The notes beneath the pieces were generated by a model that saw only the letters and a list, made by a program, of their open reading frames with translations, searched no databases and was not told the origin of the DNA. Positions 17,989 through 26,888 of a stretch of DNA of 34,742 nucleotides are shown in pieces. Within the stretch, counting starts at the first letter, position 1. Each line of letters starts with the position of its first letter. This DNA comes from Dehalococcoidia bacterium (GTDB taxonomy: Bacteria > Chloroflexota > Dehalococcoidia > GIF9 > AB-539-J10), in contig JAGGVQ010000014.1 of assembly GCA_021157895.1 (NCBI GenBank), positions 1-34,742 on the forward strand. The letters run 5' to 3'. Made by a program: the position numbers and the translations under genes.

Positions 17989-19275
17989 GTGAAGATAACT
18001 AGTGAAAAGATGGAACATTGCCAGGTAACCCTCAGAATTGAGGTTGACCAGGGGGAGATGGATAAATCTCTGGATAAGACCTATCGTCGCTTATCTCGGA
18101 AGCTATCCATTCCCGGTTTTCGTAAAGGTAAGGTTCCTCGAGTTGTTCTGGAGCAACATGTTGGGCGCGATACTTTGCTTGATGAAGCATTGGATGACCT
18201 GCTTCCTGAGCTGTACAACCAGGCACTGGATTCGGAAAAACTGGATCCCGTAGATAAAGGCCAGGTGGAGATATTGCAGAAAGACCCGGCGGTGTTCAAA
18301 GCCATCGTGCCTCTCAAGCCCGAGGTCGAGCTGGGAAATTACCATGACATAAAGTTGGATCCTGATCCAGTGATTGTCAAGGATGAAGAAATGGATGCCG
18401 TGGTGCAAAAATTTCGTGAGGAGCAAGGTGTTTGGAACCCTGTGGAACGTCCCTCCTGCATGGGGGACTTATTGGTTATAGATGTGGATGCGACCATCGA
18501 TGGCAAGCCATTCTTGGACCACAATGATGTAGCGTACGAGATGAAGGCTGATTCCATCTTCCCGGTTCAGGGATTTGCTGCCCAGATAGAAGGAATGAGC
18601 AAAAATGAGGAGAAAACCTTCACATTGCCCATCCCTGAGGACTATCGCATCAAGGAATTCAGTGGCAAGGAAGTGCAATTCCATGTGACCCTTAAGGAAA
18701 TTAAGGAGAAGGAATTACCTGAGATCAGTGACGAACTTGCCCGTAATGCCAGTTACGATAGTCTGGAGGCATTGCGGGATAAAATAAAAGAGGATTTGCA
18801 TACTAGGGCTGAAGCCAAAAGCCATGCTGACCTGATTGATAAAGCCATTGCTTCCTTGGTTGAAATCAGCCATGTGGATTTTCCTCCTACAATGGAAAAT
18901 TCCGAGATTGACAGTCTTGTGGAGCAGCAAGCCAGTCGCCTGGGGTATAACAAGGTATCTGATTACTTGGTAAAATTGCCCCGACCCGAAGAGGAGTTGC
19001 GAGAAGACCTTCGTCCTGCTGCCAGGAAGCGTATTATTGCCTCACTTGTGCTTGGTAAACTAGCGCAGGAGGAGGGCGTTACTGTTGATTCCTCTGAGAT
19101 TGATAGTAGAATAAAGGAGATGATGGGAGATTCCCCTGATGAAGGCAAGATGAAGAAAATCCTTTCCGTGCCTCAGATTCGGGAATCGGTGAAGCAATCC
19201 CTGCTCACCCAGAAAACCATCGACAGGCTTATAAAAATAATCACCACTAGGGATGCTGAGGAAAAGGAGGTATAG
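17989..19275 (+). CDS. tig: Trigger factor
   Basis: SRKLSIPGFRKGKVPRVVLEQHVG ribosome-binding signature; LPIPEDYRIKEFSGKEVQFHVTLKEIKEKELPE; GTG start; upstream of clpP. Confidence 0.95.
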   Translation: MKITSEKMEHCQVTLRIEVDQGEMDKSLDKTYRRLSRKLSIPGFRKGKVPRVVLEQHVGRDTLLDEALDDLLPELYNQALDSEKLDPVDKGQVEILQKDPAVFKAIVPLKPEVELGNYHDIKLDPDPVIVKDEEMDAVVQKFREEQGVWNPVERPSCMGDLLVIDVDATIDGKPFLDHNDVAYEMKADSIFPVQGFAAQIEGMSKNEEKTFTLPIPEDYRIKEFSGKEVQFHVTLKEIKEKELPEISDELARNASYDSLEALRDKIKEDLHTRAEAKSHADLIDKAIASLVEISHVDFPPTMENSEIDSLVEQQASRLGYNKVSDYLVKLPRPEEELREDLRPAARKRIIASLVLGKLAQEEGVTVDSSEIDSRIKEMMGDSPDEGKMKKILSVPQIRESVKQSLLTQKTIDRLIKIITTRDAEEKEV

Positions 19276-19881
19276 ATGGAAACGAAAGGTCAAATAATTA
19301 TTCCCACGGTCACGGAGGCGGGGGCGCGTGGCGAACATGCCTTTGATATATATTCCTTGTTGCTCAGGGAGAGAATTATTTTCCTGGGCACGGCTATCAA
19401 TGACCAAGTGGCCAATCTTATAGTTGCCCAGATGCTTTATCTTGAGCGTGAGGATCCTGATAAGGATATCAACCTGTATGTTCATTGTCCGGGTGGTGTC
19501 ATTAGCGCTGGACTGGCGATATATGACACTATGCAGTTGCTACGCTGTGATGTATCCACCATCTGTGTTGGCCTGGCGGCCAGCATGGGTACGGTGCTAC
19601 TTACTGCCGGCACTAAGGGGAAGAGATATGCTTTGCCCAATGCTACCATTCATATGCACCAGGCAATTGGTGGTGCCCAGGGGCAGGCTTCTGATATCGA
19701 GATTGCTGCGCGCGAGATTATGAGGCTCCAGGAGACGATTCGTAATATCATCGCCAAGCATACTGGCCAGCCCGTGGATAAAATTGCCCACGATACTGAC
19801 AGGGACTTCTATCTTGATCCTCAGCAGGCCATGGAATATGGGCTGATTGACGAGGTGCTCAGCAAGCAGGAAAGCAAGTAG
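19276..19881 (+). CDS. clpP: ATP-dependent Clp protease proteolytic subunit
   Basis: [79 protein letters not shown]. Confidence 0.97.
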   Translation: METKGQIIIPTVTEAGARGEHAFDIYSLLLRERIIFLGTAINDQVANLIVAQMLYLEREDPDKDINLYVHCPGGVISAGLAIYDTMQLLRCDVSTICVGLAASMGTVLLTAGTKGKRYALPNATIHMHQAIGGAQGQASDIEIAAREIMRLQETIRNIIAKHTGQPVDKIAHDTDRDFYLDPQQAMEYGLIDEVLSKQESK

Positions 19882-19946
19882 CTGCTGGCGGGAATAATCG
19901 CAAGTTTCTCTCGGAATAATTTTTGCCAGAGGCTTAAGGAACAGTC

Positions 19947-20114
19947 ATGACAAGCTCATTGTCCGCATTGGTGGGGACAAAGGCACTAATGAGCATCGCT
20001 TCCGAGCCCTTCTGGGGTTTGGGTAAAGGCGGGCTAATTACCATTATCATTGTTGTTGTATTCCTGATTGCTGTGGTGGTATGGCTCATTCGTGGTACGC
20101 AGCGACACGATTAG
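19947..20114 (+). CDS. Small single-TM protein (55 aa)
   Basis: ATG..TAG: MTSSLSALVGTKALMSIASEPFWGLGKGGLITIIIVVVFLIAVVVWLIRGTQRHD; continuous hydrophobic TM helix then basic tail; AAGGA about 6 nt upstream. Below the length cutoff of the ORF track. Confidence 0.55.
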   Translation: MTSSLSALVGTKALMSIASEPFWGLGKGGLITIIIVVVFLIAVVVWLIRGTQRHD

Positions 20115-20218
20115 GCGGCACATTTTCTTGTGTCAATCCGACATAGCGCTGTTTTCCTATTGGTCCATAGCTTTAAGAGGAGCGTACTTATAAGGGCGCA
20201 GAAATACCTGATTGCCAC

Positions 20219-21205
20219 TTATCCCAGGTGAGCAGCGTCTTTTCTGACCAGTTGGCGGATTATGCGGTGTATTTGTAGCGGGCGGGAGATGTCCTTGCTG
20301 TTCTTGAGCCAGTGGAAGTTTTCTCTGTTGCCCCGACCGCCTTTTTCCTCCTTTTCCTTCACTGCTTCCTCGACTGCCTCCAGCCGGCCGGTCTCCAGGG
20401 CTTGCAGTGCCGGCCACAGGTCATCCAGTCTGGTGGATGCCAGCCCCATAGTGGCATAGGACAATACATATTCGTTGGCATTGAAAGCGATGGCGAGGCC
20501 ACCAACGTGATTTACCGCTCGCAGCATTTTGAAGTCGGTGATGCTGTCGCCCACCACTGCCCAGGCTGACAGCGGCTTTCCTGTTTCGGCGGCAAAGCGT
20601 TGCAGTGCCTCCACCTTGCGCTGCCCTCCTGTGGGCTTGATGGTGCGGATGATTTTGCCGGCACTAGTCTGGGGTAGCTCCTCCAGGTAAAAATGGTCCA
20701 GCCTTTCCATCAGCCTGTTGTCATCGGCGGAAGCCAAGTTTGCGATTTCCTTCTCGGCTTGTTCTAGCAGGGCGAAGTCAGTCTTTTTTAGTTCCTGTCG
20801 TATGGTGTCTAGGGGAAAGTAGGTGCAGGCAACATTATCCCGGGCGATTCCCAGTCTTTCCGTGATGGCCATGGCATATTGCTTGTAGCTGGTGCTGATG
20901 CAGAAGGTACGCCACTTCCGTGAATGTAGCCAGGCGATCAGCTCGGCGGCGCCAGGAGTCAGTTTGGCTTCTTTCCCCATGCCTGCAATGATTTCCTCGG
21001 AGACACCATGGTAGGCCAGGAAGGGCACGATCAGAGCCAGAGTGTCTCCCGGTTCATAATCTTCCCGGCCTTCCAGTGTTAGCAGGTCATCATAGCGGCT
21101 AATGGTGGGGAAAATAACATCACCATGTGGGAAAATCTTCATTAGCTCATAGGCGTTGTCCAGTGGAGAGAGAGGCCCTTCTAGGTCGAAACATATCAAG
21201 TTCAT
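20219..21205 (-). CDS. HAD-superfamily protein resembling methanogen EhaR family
   Basis: MNLICFDLEGPLSPLDNAYELMKIFPHGDVIFPTISRYDD; CISTSYKQY; AVVGDSITDFKML (HAD motif IV). Confidence 0.75.
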   Translation of the reverse strand: MNLICFDLEGPLSPLDNAYELMKIFPHGDVIFPTISRYDDLLTLEGREDYEPGDTLALIVPFLAYHGVSEEIIAGMGKEAKLTPGAAELIAWLHSRKWRTFCISTSYKQYAMAITERLGIARDNVACTYFPLDTIRQELKKTDFALLEQAEKEIANLASADDNRLMERLDHFYLEELPQTSAGKIIRTIKPTGGQRKVEALQRFAAETGKPLSAWAVVGDSITDFKMLRAVNHVGGLAIAFNANEYVLSYATMGLASTRLDDLWPALQALETGRLEAVEEAVKEKEEKGGRGNRENFHWLKNSKDISRPLQIHRIIRQLVRKDAAHLG

Positions 21206-21245
21206 TGGTTTATTTCACCGTGGTGTTTGATTGGGTGCTATTTTG

Positions 21246-22031
21246 TCACTCCGGGTCGCTGGACACAATACCTGTTTTTACCTGGTTTATCTCATCGCTG
21301 AGGTCATACCCTGGAACAGGTTTCCCCATGGAATCAGTTACCCTGCCGTTCTGGATGATGATATCTCCCTGGCTCAATGCCTTGATGGTGGCGATAATCA
21401 GGGGAAACTCGTGAGCAAGCTCATGCTGGCGTATGAGGTGAAACAGCGCTTGCCGGTCATTATTTGCCCAGTACTTGGTGAAGGGTTCGCCATCAATATT
21501 AAATGTGGTATAGCTAACTACAGGGCCCCTGTCCATCTCTGGTGTTACCAGATGCATCATGGCACCAGCCGTGCTTGCCCTGCTATCTATGAGGTGCCAG
21601 ATGACATTCTGCCAGCTGCCCGTGGGGCCATGGGGTGGTGCCGGGTGGAGATTAATCATATTGTATTGGGAGCACAGTTCCTTTTCGATGATGAGCATAT
21701 AACCAGCGAGCACGATTAACTGGGGGGAGAATTGGGCTATCATCCGGTTCACTTCCTGGTCATAGTGCATGCGCCAGTCTTGTTGTTCAGCATGTTGTTT
21801 TTGCCATGTCTGGCGATATTTTCTGTGTGACAGGTATAACAGTGGCATGTGATAGCTTTGCACTATGGTGAAGAAGCAATCGCTTTCTACTGATTCTCCT
21901 GGTTCTCTATTGCTGAAGATGAAGCTAATTTTGCCCTGTATGTTACCGCTGGCAATGTTTTGTTGTACTGCTTGTAGCAGCTGTCTTGCCGCTTTGTCCC
22001 TTCCCGTGGAGAACCAGCCAATGTTTAGCAT
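21246..22031 (-). CDS. PurN-like formyltransferase-family protein
   Basis: MLNIGWFSTGRDKAARQLL; IVLAGYMLIIE; MINLHPAPPHGPTGSWQNVIWHLI; TPEMDRGPVVSY. Internal ATG at 22031 preferred over 22097. Confidence 0.85.
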   Translation of the reverse strand: MLNIGWFSTGRDKAARQLLQAVQQNIASGNIQGKISFIFSNREPGESVESDCFFTIVQSYHMPLLYLSHRKYRQTWQKQHAEQQDWRMHYDQEVNRMIAQFSPQLIVLAGYMLIIEKELCSQYNMINLHPAPPHGPTGSWQNVIWHLIDSRASTAGAMMHLVTPEMDRGPVVSYTTFNIDGEPFTKYWANNDRQALFHLIRQHELAHEFPLIIATIKALSQGDIIIQNGRVTDSMGKPVPGYDLSDEINQVKTGIVSSDPE

Positions 22032-22672
22032 GGTATATGATGTATCTTGGCCCATGTGCTGGCCAGGTGGACAGATAGACTGGAGCGCTTTCCCCATACT
22101 CTGCCTTTATATAGCGAATCAAGGAAATCGGATGAACCAGTAAAGTCAGGCATTTCTACCCCTGCATGGCCGATTTCGCCAAGAGTGTGGGCGTCGCTTC
22201 CGGCGCTGGCAGCTAGCCGGTGAGCTATGGCCAATTTCCATGATTTGGTTGTGCTGTTACTGAATGGAGTGCGGGCATTGAATACCTCAACGAAGTCAAT
22301 CCGGGATAATATTTCCGGAGAAAGCAGTTTCCTGGTTTTCTGTAATGGCGAGCGCCCAAATGGATGAGGAATGCCAACCAATCCGCCCTGTCTCCTTACT
22401 TGTTCTATGGTTTCTTGGGGAGATAAACCTTTGGGCACCTCCTTTGTGAGGAAGAGGCCCATTAGTTCGCCATCAGGAGTCATTATCTCCTCAGCCACGA
22501 TGACTTTAAATGGCGCCGCGTCCTTCAGTTTCAGGGCACCTGTGATGGTATTATGGTCACATATGGAAACACAGTTGATGCCCACTTCAAGGCAGCGGTC
22601 GATTAATTTCTCCAGTCGTGTGTTGCTATCCCCGGAATAGCAGGTGTGTACATGCAGGTCCGCTGTTATCAA
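22025..22672 (-). CDS. PHP-domain phosphoesterase
   Basis: ADLHVHTCYSGDSNT; SICDHNTITGA; IPHPFGR; GSDAHTLGEIG. Confidence 0.9.
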   Translation of the reverse strand: MITADLHVHTCYSGDSNTRLEKLIDRCLEVGINCVSICDHNTITGALKLKDAAPFKVIVAEEIMTPDGELMGLFLTKEVPKGLSPQETIEQVRRQGGLVGIPHPFGRSPLQKTRKLLSPEILSRIDFVEVFNARTPFSNSTTKSWKLAIAHRLAASAGSDAHTLGEIGHAGVEMPDFTGSSDFLDSLYKGRVWGKRSSLSVHLASTWAKIHHIPC

Positions 22673-23229
22673 TTCGCCTTTTCCAAGTAGGTGCCATTCT
22701 GGGTGCTAACATTGATTTTATCTCCAACGTTAATGAATAATGGAACCTGGACAGTTAGTCCTGTTTCCATCTTTGCTGGTTTGGAGGCACCAGTTGCTGT
22801 GTTCCCTTTGAATCCCGGCTCTGTCTCTACTACTTGCAGTTCTACTGCGGCAGGCAGATCAAGGCTTATTGTCTTCTCCTGGCATGTCAGTATTTTTATA
22901 CTGGCGCCATCTTTCAGATAGTTTGCTGCTTCACCTACTTGGTCAGCGGTTAGCTCTATTTGTTCGTAGGTTTCACTATCCATGAAGTAGTATAGCTGCC
23001 CGTCATTATACAGGTATTGCACCTGGCGGTGTTCTAGGAAGGCTGGAGTGAATTTTTCACTGGCTTGGAAGGAACGCTCAATAGAATTGCCCGTGCGAAT
23101 ATCACGTAGCTTTAAGCGTATCGTGGCTGAGCCCCGCCCCATTTTAATATGGTGATAGTCCGTTACCTGGTATACCTTTTCTCCTAACTCTATGGCCATT
23201 CCTTTATGTAGCTCTCCAGCACCAATCAT
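22669..23229 (-). CDS. efp: Translation elongation factor P
   Basis: KGMAIELGEKVYQVTDYHHIKMGRGSATIRLKLRDIRTGNSIERSF; C-terminal VPLFINVGDKINVSTQNGTYLEKA. Confidence 0.97.
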   Translation of the reverse strand: MIGAGELHKGMAIELGEKVYQVTDYHHIKMGRGSATIRLKLRDIRTGNSIERSFQASEKFTPAFLEHRQVQYLYNDGQLYYFMDSETYEQIELTADQVGEAANYLKDGASIKILTCQEKTISLDLPAAVELQVVETEPGFKGNTATGASKPAKMETGLTVQVPLFINVGDKINVSTQNGTYLEKAN

Positions 23230-23232
23230 GTA

Positions 23233-24312
23233 TTATATCTCCAATCTCTTTTCAGACTTGGTTAGTACCTTGGGCCCGTTCCCCGTTAAAGTTATCATGT
23301 CCTCGATTCTCACGCCACCCCAGCCAGACAGGTAGATTCCTGGCTCTATGGTGAACACCATGCCGCTGGATAGTATGTCAGTTGAAGTGGGAGAGATAAT
23401 GGGAAACTCGTGTATTGCTATGCCAACGCCATGTCCTAAGCTATGAGTAAATTTATTGCCGTAATTGGCCTGTTCAATCACAGTTCGAGCCAGTTTATCC
23501 AGTTGAGCTCCACTGATTCCTGTTTTTATTCCTGATATCGCCTCTGACTGTGCGTTCAATACGATATTGTAGACTTCGCGCATTTTACTGTCTGCCGGGC
23601 CCAAACATATGGTTCGGGTGAAGTCACTGCAGTAGCCATTTATTTTACATCCCATGTCGATGAGTATTGGTTCACTGACCTGAATTTGTCTGTTAGTTGG
23701 TGTGGCATGTGGCAAGGCAGAATTGAGGCCGGATGCGACAATAATAGCAAATGACAATTCGTCGCTGCCATTCTGTCGGAAGAATTTCTCCAGTTCCCAG
23801 GCAAGTTCCTTTTCAGTTATGCCCGGATGTAGTATTTCTAGGACGTGGTTAAAGGCGGCATCGGTTAGTGATGCAGCTTCGACCATGTTTGCTATCTCCA
23901 AGGGCTCCTTTATAGCACGAATCCTTTTTACCAGGTTGTCAAGAGGCACTAGCTTTATCTTAAGCTGTCTTTCCTTTATAGCTGCGGTGATCTGCTGGTG
24001 AGTGGCATAGGAGATATCGTTAGCTTCAAAGCCTAGTGTGTGGATATCAAGTTCTGCTGTCAAATCGGGCAGCCACCTAGAAGGGGTTTCCCATACTTGG
24101 AAGATGTCAAATCCAGGTGCCTCTTTACTTGCCTGCCTTGTGTAGCGGGAATCTGTGGCTAATATCGCTTTTTTGTTTGATATGATGAGATATCCTGATG
24201 AGCCAGTGAAACCGGAGAGGTATCGCTGGTTCTCTGGAGAAGAGACCAGCAGTGCCTCCAGTTTGCGATTATCGAGCTCTGCCCGCAGCTTTTGTAGTCG
24301 ACTTAACTTCAA
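23233..24312 (-). CDS. M24 metallopeptidase (Xaa-Pro aminopeptidase-like)
   Basis: SFAIIVASGLNSALPHATPTNR; ILIDMGCKINGYCSDFTRTIC; HSLGHGVGIAIHEFP; VFTIEPGIYL. TTG at 24312 overlaps the aroQ TGA stop. Confidence 0.93.
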   Translation of the reverse strand: MKLSRLQKLRAELDNRKLEALLVSSPENQRYLSGFTGSSGYLIISNKKAILATDSRYTRQASKEAPGFDIFQVWETPSRWLPDLTAELDIHTLGFEANDISYATHQQITAAIKERQLKIKLVPLDNLVKRIRAIKEPLEIANMVEAASLTDAAFNHVLEILHPGITEKELAWELEKFFRQNGSDELSFAIIVASGLNSALPHATPTNRQIQVSEPILIDMGCKINGYCSDFTRTICLGPADSKMREVYNIVLNAQSEAISGIKTGISGAQLDKLARTVIEQANYGNKFTHSLGHGVGIAIHEFPIISPTSTDILSSGMVFTIEPGIYLSGWGGVRIEDMITLTGNGPKVLTKSEKRLEI

Positions 24313-24749
24313 GTTTCCTCTTTCAATTCGCTTGCCAGCATTTCTAGGGCGACTATATATCCCTTCCATCCTAGGCCGCTGATTTGCCCTTGAGCTATGG
24401 GAGCAATGACAGATTTAGCCCGCCATTCCTCTCGGCAATAGATGTTGGACAGGTGGACTTCGATGATTGGCAACTGGCTGTCGATCAGAGCATCGCGTAG
24501 AGAAAGGCCATAGTGGGTCAGCGCTCCAGGGTTGATGATTATGCCATCACTGGATCTTGATTGCTCTTGGATGAAATCTATCAGCTTACCCTCGCTGTTA
24601 TTCTGGAAGCTTGCTATCTCTAATCCCAGTTTCTGAGCTTTTTTCCCTAGCAGAGAAGTTATTTGTTCCAGGCTTTTGTCACCATATATCTTGCTATCTC
24701 GTTTTCCCAGCATATTTAAATTTGGCCCGTTAATGATTAAGATTTTCAT
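24309..24749 (-). CDS. aroQ: Type II 3-dehydroquinate dehydratase
   Basis: MKILIINGPNLNMLGKRDSKIYG; FQNNSEGKLIDFIQE; IINPGALTHYGLSLRDAL; EVHLSNIYCREEWR. ATG at 24749 overlaps topA stop (ATGA). Confidence 0.96.
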   Translation of the reverse strand: MKILIINGPNLNMLGKRDSKIYGDKSLEQITSLLGKKAQKLGLEIASFQNNSEGKLIDFIQEQSRSSDGIIINPGALTHYGLSLRDALIDSQLPIIEVHLSNIYCREEWRAKSVIAPIAQGQISGLGWKGYIVALEMLASELKEET

Positions 24750-26884
24750 GTCGTTACCTCTCCCTTTTGTTTGCTGTCTTCTTGCCCTGATAAGCTTGTC
24801 TTGTAATCGCAGTTTAGGCACCTGGCATGGCCCCTCCGGTATTCTACCAGTAATTTGCCGCACTTGGGACAGGGTTGGGGAAGTGGTTTATACCTCGTGG
24901 TGAATTTGCACTGGGGATAGTTGTTGCAACCATAGAATGTTTGCTTTCTCTTATTTCTTCTCTGTACCAGCTCGCCTCCACATAGGAGACAATGGGCCCC
25001 AGTTTTGATAATGAAAGGCAGAGTTGTCTTGCAGTCAGGGTAGCCGCTACATGCTAGGAATTTCCCAAATCTGCCCGTTTTTATCACCATGGAGCGACCA
25101 CATTTCGGGCAAACCTCATCGCTGGGCTTGGAGGTATCAATTCTCTCCACCGAGGCTTCTGCTTGGTGTAGCAATTCCTCAAACACAGGATAGAACTCTT
25201 TTAGGATCGTGTTCCACTCTTCCTTACCCTGGGCTATTTCGTCCAGCTGCTCTTCCATGTGTGCTGTAAAGTTCAGATCAACGATCTTGCGGAAGTTTTT
25301 GCTTATAATGGAGTTGGTAATGAACCCCATTTCACTGGGCAGGAACTTGCCATTTTCCTTATGAACATATTCCCTGTCTTGAATGGTGGAGATGATGGAT
25401 GCATATGTGCTGGGTCGGCCGATGCCTCTCTTTTCCAGGATTTTTACCAGCGTTGCCTCGGTGTAGCGTGGGGGTGGTTGGGTAAAGTGTTGGGTGGGGG
25501 AGATCCCCTGTTGGAGTAGCTCTTGACCTACTTCTACTTCAGGCAGAGTTGTAGGTTCCTTATTCGATTCAATATCGGCGCTCTCGCTATAAAGACTGGT
25601 GAAACCAGGAAACTTCAGTGCTGAGCTGCTAGCTTTCAACAGGTAAACTATATTATCAGGTATTGCCTGTGCCTTTATCTCAATGTTCATGGTGTTGTAG
25701 GAAGCTGCTGCCATCTGGCTGGCCACCATTCGTTTCCATATCAACTCATATAGCTTGAATTGGTTTGAATCCAGGTCTGACCTGATTTGGCTTGGCTCAC
25801 GGTGAATTATGGTAGGGCGAATTGCCTCGTGAGCTTCCTGTGCCCACTTGCCCTTCTTTCTGGCGAAACTGCGTGACTTGGGCGGCAGGAATTCACCTCC
25901 GTATCTTTCCTTGATGTAGTCTCTGGTCTCCACAATGGCGGGCGTTGCCACATGGATGGAATCGGTGCGCATATAGGTGATTAATCCTGTTGGACCCTCG
26001 CCGGCTACTGGTAGGCCTTCAAATAGTTGTTGTGCAATGCGCATAGTTTGCCTAGCGGAAAAGTGTAGTTTTCTCCATGCTTCCTGCTGTAGAGTGCTGG
26101 TGATGAATGGTGGAGATGGTTGGCGAAATGTCTGCCTCGTTTTCGCTGCTATGACGGTATATTTTGCTTGCTCAAGGCAGGCGGCGATTTTGTTTGCTTT
26201 ATCTTGGCTGGAGATTTCTATCCTGGAGCCATCAGCTAGGCCAGTTAATATTGCCGTGAAACTGTCACCTCTCTTTCTTGGGCGAGCCAACTCGACCTCA
26301 ATAACCCAATACTCTGTGGGAAGGAAATCCTGTATCTCTTGTTCGCGATCAACGATTATCTTTACCGCAACTGATTGAACCCTACCAGCGGAAAGTCCTT
26401 TTTGCACCTTGTGCCATAGCAATGGGCTTAATTTGTATCCCACCAGTCGGTCCAGTATCCGCCTGGCCTGTTGCGCATAAACCAGTTTCATATCAATGTC
26501 ACGAGTGTTCTGAAATGCCTGTTTTACTGCCTCGCTGGTTATTTCGTGGAAGATAACGCGGTGAATCGGTGTTTCTCTATCTTTTTTTTGATTGATTACT
26601 TGGCTGAGATGCCATGATATCGCCTCTCCTTCACGGTCGGGATCAGTTGCCAGATAAACAGCGCTGGCATGGTTGGCCAAACTCCTGATTTCCTTGACTA
26701 TCTTTCTTTTTCCTTGGGGAATGCTGTACTTGGGGGAAAAGTTACTGGTATCCACTCCCAGTTGTGATTTGGGAAGGTCGCGCACGTGACCATTTGAAGC
26801 CTTAACATGATAGCTGTGCCCCAGAATCTTGCTCAAGGTTCTAGCTTTAGCTGGGGATTCCACGATAACTAGTTTGGTTGCCAT
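24746..26884 (-). CDS. topA: DNA topoisomerase I (type IA) with C-terminal zinc ribbons
   Basis: LVIVESPAKARTLSKILG; DPDREGEAISWH; GLITYMRTDS; three C-terminal CxxC-type zinc modules. Confidence 0.98.
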   Translation of the reverse strand: MATKLVIVESPAKARTLSKILGHSYHVKASNGHVRDLPKSQLGVDTSNFSPKYSIPQGKRKIVKEIRSLANHASAVYLATDPDREGEAISWHLSQVINQKKDRETPIHRVIFHEITSEAVKQAFQNTRDIDMKLVYAQQARRILDRLVGYKLSPLLWHKVQKGLSAGRVQSVAVKIIVDREQEIQDFLPTEYWVIEVELARPRKRGDSFTAILTGLADGSRIEISSQDKANKIAACLEQAKYTVIAAKTRQTFRQPSPPFITSTLQQEAWRKLHFSARQTMRIAQQLFEGLPVAGEGPTGLITYMRTDSIHVATPAIVETRDYIKERYGGEFLPPKSRSFARKKGKWAQEAHEAIRPTIIHREPSQIRSDLDSNQFKLYELIWKRMVASQMAAASYNTMNIEIKAQAIPDNIVYLLKASSSALKFPGFTSLYSESADIESNKEPTTLPEVEVGQELLQQGISPTQHFTQPPPRYTEATLVKILEKRGIGRPSTYASIISTIQDREYVHKENGKFLPSEMGFITNSIISKNFRKIVDLNFTAHMEEQLDEIAQGKEEWNTILKEFYPVFEELLHQAEASVERIDTSKPSDEVCPKCGRSMVIKTGRFGKFLACSGYPDCKTTLPFIIKTGAHCLLCGGELVQRRNKRKQTFYGCNNYPQCKFTTRYKPLPQPCPKCGKLLVEYRRGHARCLNCDYKTSLSGQEDSKQKGEVTT

Positions 26885-26888
26885 GTGT

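Noticed and set aside
19882-20218. Rho-independent terminator between the convergent clpP-side and HAD-side operons
   Set aside because: I could not find a GC-rich stem followed by a T-run; no terminator is claimed.
21231-21719. 162-aa plus-strand ORF opposite the PurN-like gene
   Set aside because: Shadow ORF; the opposite frame has intact formyltransferase motifs.
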